This document shows positions 22,524-25,891 of a DNA stretch of 25,891 bases, piece by piece. Below the pieces are notes generated by a model. That model was not told the DNA's origin and searched no databases. It saw only the letters and a program-made list of their open reading frames with translations. The position numbers and the translations under genes were made by a program. This DNA comes from an uncultured Clostridia bacterium. GTDB taxonomy: Bacteria; Bacillota; Clostridia; Oscillospirales; CAG-272. The DNA is taken from NCBI GenBank assembly GCA_947652805.1, contig CANTEM010000004.1, forward strand, positions 1 through 25,891, read 5' to 3'. Numbering within the stretch: position 1 is the stretch's first letter; every line of letters begins with the position of its first letter.

Positions 22524-23273
22524 TTATTCGTAGTCTACTACGTTGATCCAGGAATGCAGGAATTCGCGTTCGTTTTCATTTGCTTTCACAAGCTGGGAAG
22601 CCGCTACAATGGGCATCCATTTTTGCACGTACTGTTTTGCCGTATTGCTTTTATCGCAGAACAGCTCCAGATATCTGTCCGCCCCGGCAATATCTCCGGA
22701 AAGCCAGAACAGAAGGTAGGTTCTTGCCGCGTCTGCGGATGCATTGCCCTGGGTTGCGTGGGACCAGTCCAGTATATAGGGGGTGCCGTCCTCCGCAATG
22801 ATGATATTTGACGGGTTGAAGTCTCCGTGGCAGACCTTGTTGTGCTTCGGCATGGATTCCAGCCGCGTGTGCAGGTCGTAGCGCACCGTAGCGGACAAAT
22901 CTGTCTGACAGATTTTCCGGTTCATTTTATCCTTGAGCTTATTCAGCATAGGGCAGGTTTTGCTGTGGGTTTCCAGCTGCAATCCCACGAACAGATTCAA
23001 ATACTGTTCCTTTTCCGCGGGATTCTCCTGCATATGCTGTGCCAGTGTCTTCCCCTTGATATAATCGGAAACAATCGCCCATTTTCCGTCGATCATAGTC
23101 ACTTCTAAAATCTTAGGAATGTTGAGTCCTGTTTCTTCGATCCGTGCTTGGTTCAAGGCCTCGTTCAGCACGTCTGCTTTGGAATAGTCCTCCTGAAACA
23201 CCTTCAGGCACCGATCCCCGTCCCGGTAGACGGTTTTATTGTTTCTGACTGCAATAATGCGATCCAAATTCAT
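22524..23273 (-). CDS. Phosphotransferase with APH/choline-kinase fold
   Basis: A 249-aa kinase-like protein: ATP Lys24 in CLKVF, a helix-C Glu (Glu38), hinge IVSDYIKG (67-74), catalytic loop CHGDFNPSN (148-156, Asp151, Asn156) and metal motif ILDWS (167-171, Asp169). All core catalytic residues are present, so it is probably active. The substrate could be a small molecule or a protein. It starts 20 nt after adhE and precedes the ferredoxins and sensor, which hints at a regulatory kinase opposing the PP2C phosphatase; this is inference. The start at 23273 has AAAGGAG about 10 nt upstream; a longer frame to 23393 would overlap adhE. Confidence 0.78.
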   Translation of the reverse strand: MNLDRIIAVRNNKTVYRDGDRCLKVFQEDYSKADVLNEALNQARIEETGLNIPKILEVTMIDGKWAIVSDYIKGKTLAQHMQENPAEKEQYLNLFVGLQLETHSKTCPMLNKLKDKMNRKICQTDLSATVRYDLHTRLESMPKHNKVCHGDFNPSNIIIAEDGTPYILDWSHATQGNASADAARTYLLFWLSGDIAGADRYLELFCDKSNTAKQYVQKWMPIVAASQLVKANENEREFLHSWINVVDYE

Positions 23274-23292
23274 ATTTGCCCCGCTCCTTTCG

Positions 23293-25890
23293 TCACACCC
23301 TTGTATGGTTGCCATAGTAAGCATTGAGATACATCTGCTTGATCTCGGACATAAGAGGATATCTGGGGTTGGCACCGGTGCACTGGTCGTCAAATGCCTG
23401 CTCTACCATGTCGTCCAAACGAGCAAGGAAATCTTCCTCATCCGGTACATAGTCCCGGATCGTTTTCTTAATCCCCACTCTTTCCTTCAATGCGTCCAGC
23501 GCCGCGATCAGTCCTTCTAACTTCTCTGTATCGTTCTTGCCCTTGATGCCTAATGCATCCGCTACCTCTGCGTACCGTGCCAATGTATGGGGATGATCGT
23601 ACTGGGAGAAGGTTCCCATCTTCACCGGGGTTTCCGATGCGTTGAACCGGAGTACCTCGTCGATCATCAATGCGTTTGCTACCCCGTGGGGCAGATGGTG
23701 GAATGCACCCAGCTTATGGGCCATGGAGTGGCATACTCCGAGGAATGCGTTTGCAAACGCCATACCTGCCATGGTTGCCGCGTTCGCCATCTTCTCCCGT
23801 GCCTTTGCGTCTGTCTGTCCGTTGTCATAGGCTCTGGGCAGATATTCAAAGATCACCTTCAATGCCTGGATTGCCAGACCGTCTGTGTAATCTGTTGCCA
23901 GCATTGCCGCATAGGCTTCCAGTGCATGGGTCACTGCGTCGATGCCCGATGCTGCTGTCAGTCCCTTGGGTGCGGACATATGGAGATCTGCGTCGATAAT
24001 TGCCATATTGGGCATCAGTTCGTAGTCTGCAAGGGGATATTTTACGCCGGTGGTTTCATCTGTGATAACGGCGAAGGGGGTTACCTCGGAGCCGGTTCCT
24101 GCGGAGGTAGGAATTGCAATGAAGTATGCTTTCTCTCCCATTTTCGGGAAGGTATAGATCCGCTTGCGGATATCGATGAACCGCATTGCCATATCCATGA
24201 AGTCTGCCTCAGGATGCTCGTACAGCACCCACATGATCTTCGCCGCGTCCATTGCGGAGCCGCCGCCCAGGGCGATGATCGTATCCGGCTGGAATGCGGT
24301 CATCTGCTCTGCACCCCGTTTTGCACAGCCCAGTGTGGGATCCGGTTCCACATCAAAGAATGTGGTGTGCTGGATTCCCATTTCATCCAGCTTATCGGTG
24401 ATTGCTTTTGTATATCCGTTTTTATACAGGAAATTGTCTGTTACGATGAAGGCGCGCTTTTTGCCCATGACTGTTTTCAGTTCATCCAGAGCAACCGGCA
24501 GGCAGCCCTTCTTCATATATACCTTTTCCGGTGCGCGGAACCACAGCATGTTTTCCCTTCTTTCTGCCACTGTCTTAATGTTGATGAGATGTTTTACCCC
24601 TACGTTTTCCGATACGGAGTTGCCGCCCCAGGAGCCGCATCCCAATGTAAGGGAGGGCGCCAGCTTAAAGTTATACAGATCTCCGATACCGCCGTGAGAG
24701 GAGGGGGTGTTTACCAGGATCCGGCAGGTTTTCATCCGGGCTGCGAATTCGTCCAGCTTTTCTTTGCCGGTCGCCACATCCAGATAGATAGAAGAGGTAT
24801 GACCGTAGCCCCCGTCTGCGATGAGCTGTTCTGCCTTGGCGAAGGCGTCCTGAATATTCTTTGCCTTATACATAGCAAGGACGGGAGAGAGCTTCTCGTG
24901 GGCAAACTCTTCGGAGATATCTACGCTTTCCACTTCTCCGATCAGGATTTTGGTCTGCTCCGGAACGCTGACTCCTGCAAGTCCTGCAATAGTGTGAGCA
25001 GACTGACCGACGATTTTTGCATTCAATGCGCCGTTGATGAGGATGGTTTTCCGGACTTTTTCCGTTTCTTCCGGGGAAAGGAAGTAGCAGCCTCTGTCTG
25101 CGAATTCCTTCCTTACTGCTTTATATACCTTATCCAATACGATTACAGACTGCTCCGATGCACAGATCATACCGTTATCAAAGGTTTTGGAATGGATAAT
25201 GGAGTTGACTGCCAAGAGGATATCTGCGGTATCGTCGATGATTGCAGGGGTATTGCCTGCGCCAACGCCTACGGCAGGTTTTCCGCTGGAGTATGCAGCC
25301 TTTACCATACCGGGTCCACCGGTTGCCAGGATGATATCTGCTTCCTTCATGATCAGGTTGGTCATATCCAAACTGGGCACATCAATCCAGCCGATGATAT
25401 CCTCCGGCGCGCCGGCTGCTACGGCTGCTTCCAATACGATTTTTGCCGCTGCTATGGTACAGCCTTTTGCACGGGGGTGGGGGCTGATGATGATGCCGTT
25501 GCGGGTTTTCAGTGCCAGCAAGCATTTAAAGATTGCGGTAGAGGTAGGGTTGGTTGTAGGGATAACAGCTGCAACCACGCCGATGGGTTCTGCTACCTTT
25601 TTGATTCCGTAGGCGCTGTCCTCTTCGATCACGCCGCAGGTTTTTGTATTCTTATAGGCATTATAGATATACTCTGCTGCGTAGTTGTTTTTGATGACTT
25701 TGTCCTCCACTACGCCCATACCTGTTTCTTCCACTGCCATTTTCGCAAGGCTGATCCGCTGTTTATTTGCCGCACTTGCCGCTGCAAGGAAGATTTTGTC
25801 TACTTCCTCCTGGCTGTACTTCGCGTATGCTGCCTGCGCCTCCCGCGTCTTCCTCAGCTGCTCTTCCAGTCCTTCTACATTCTCTACCAT
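23293..25890 (-). CDS. adhE: Bifunctional acetaldehyde/alcohol dehydrogenase
   Basis: Reduces acetyl-CoA to acetaldehyde and then ethanol, reoxidising two NADH; the family forms long spirosomes. The 865-aa frame has an N-terminal aldehyde dehydrogenase domain with VGVGAGNTPAIID (207-219) and catalytic Cys243 in DNGMICASEQ. The C-terminal iron-dependent alcohol dehydrogenase has GGGSAMDAAK and the metal His region VCHSMAHKLGAFHHLPHG. The ATG at 25888-25890 is the last codon of the window, so the true start and ribosome site could be just outside, but the N-terminus (MVENVEGLEEQLRKTREAQ) matches a normal AdhE beginning. It is the first visible gene of the hydrogenase-sensor cluster. Confidence 0.95.
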   Translation of the reverse strand: MVENVEGLEEQLRKTREAQAAYAKYSQEEVDKIFLAAASAANKQRISLAKMAVEETGMGVVEDKVIKNNYAAEYIYNAYKNTKTCGVIEEDSAYGIKKVAEPIGVVAAVIPTTNPTSTAIFKCLLALKTRNGIIISPHPRAKGCTIAAAKIVLEAAVAAGAPEDIIGWIDVPSLDMTNLIMKEADIILATGGPGMVKAAYSSGKPAVGVGAGNTPAIIDDTADILLAVNSIIHSKTFDNGMICASEQSVIVLDKVYKAVRKEFADRGCYFLSPEETEKVRKTILINGALNAKIVGQSAHTIAGLAGVSVPEQTKILIGEVESVDISEEFAHEKLSPVLAMYKAKNIQDAFAKAEQLIADGGYGHTSSIYLDVATGKEKLDEFAARMKTCRILVNTPSSHGGIGDLYNFKLAPSLTLGCGSWGGNSVSENVGVKHLINIKTVAERRENMLWFRAPEKVYMKKGCLPVALDELKTVMGKKRAFIVTDNFLYKNGYTKAITDKLDEMGIQHTTFFDVEPDPTLGCAKRGAEQMTAFQPDTIIALGGGSAMDAAKIMWVLYEHPEADFMDMAMRFIDIRKRIYTFPKMGEKAYFIAIPTSAGTGSEVTPFAVITDETTGVKYPLADYELMPNMAIIDADLHMSAPKGLTAASGIDAVTHALEAYAAMLATDYTDGLAIQALKVIFEYLPRAYDNGQTDAKAREKMANAATMAGMAFANAFLGVCHSMAHKLGAFHHLPHGVANALMIDEVLRFNASETPVKMGTFSQYDHPHTLARYAEVADALGIKGKNDTEKLEGLIAALDALKERVGIKKTIRDYVPDEEDFLARLDDMVEQAFDDQCTGANPRYPLMSEIKQMYLNAYYGNHTRV

Positions 25891-25891
25891 G

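Overview
The window looks like chromosomal DNA from an anaerobic, low-to-mid GC Gram-positive of the class Clostridia, most like the Ruminococcaceae/Oscillospiraceae. The reasons are Bacillus-type ribosome binding sites, a DUF1292 protein, a TepA-type ClpP homologue, AdhE beside several [FeFe]-hydrogenase-type proteins, and dispersed palindromic intergenic repeats. No plasmid, phage or transposase gene was seen. Taxonomy is inferred from gene content only.

Layout: (1) 1-5.6 kb, metabolic genes mainly on the + strand: aroQ and an overlapping amidohydrolase; a convergent tepA-like protease; deoC-deoD (nucleoside salvage, overlapping); a small acidic hypothetical; an AlaA-like aminotransferase. 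(2) 5.7-11.0 kb, - strand: uvrA and a YbhJ-like aconitase-family hydratase. (3) 11.1-14.3 kb, + strand: a glutamine-synthetase homologue that has lost most catalytic residues, then pyrG. (4) 14.3-14.6 kb: a structured non-coding stretch with a probable 6S-like RNA. (5) 14.6-17.2 kb, - strand: a DUF1292 gene, then uvrB, which is preceded by a structured leader holding a possible 19-codon ORF. (6) 17.5-25.9 kb, - strand, transcribed from the right edge: adhE, an APH/choline-kinase-fold kinase, two small thioredoxin-like [2Fe-2S] ferredoxins, a PAS-containing putative H2-sensing hydrogenase (HydS/group C type), a SpoIIE/PP2C phosphatase, and a group-B-like [FeFe]-hydrogenase.

The last block is the most interesting. 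It places a fermentation enzyme that reoxidises NADH (AdhE) with a likely hydrogen or redox sensor, a phosphatase, a kinase-fold protein and a hydrogenase. This suggests a phospho-signalling module that balances H2 production against ethanol formation. Sensor HydS proteins beside hydrogenases are known (for example in Ruminococcus albus); the exact wiring here, especially the kinase and the two small ferredoxins, is inference.

At least four near-full copies and several fragments of a ~140-bp palindromic repeat lie in intergenic gaps. Their ends are hairpins, several followed outward by T-runs, so they may serve as bidirectional terminators.
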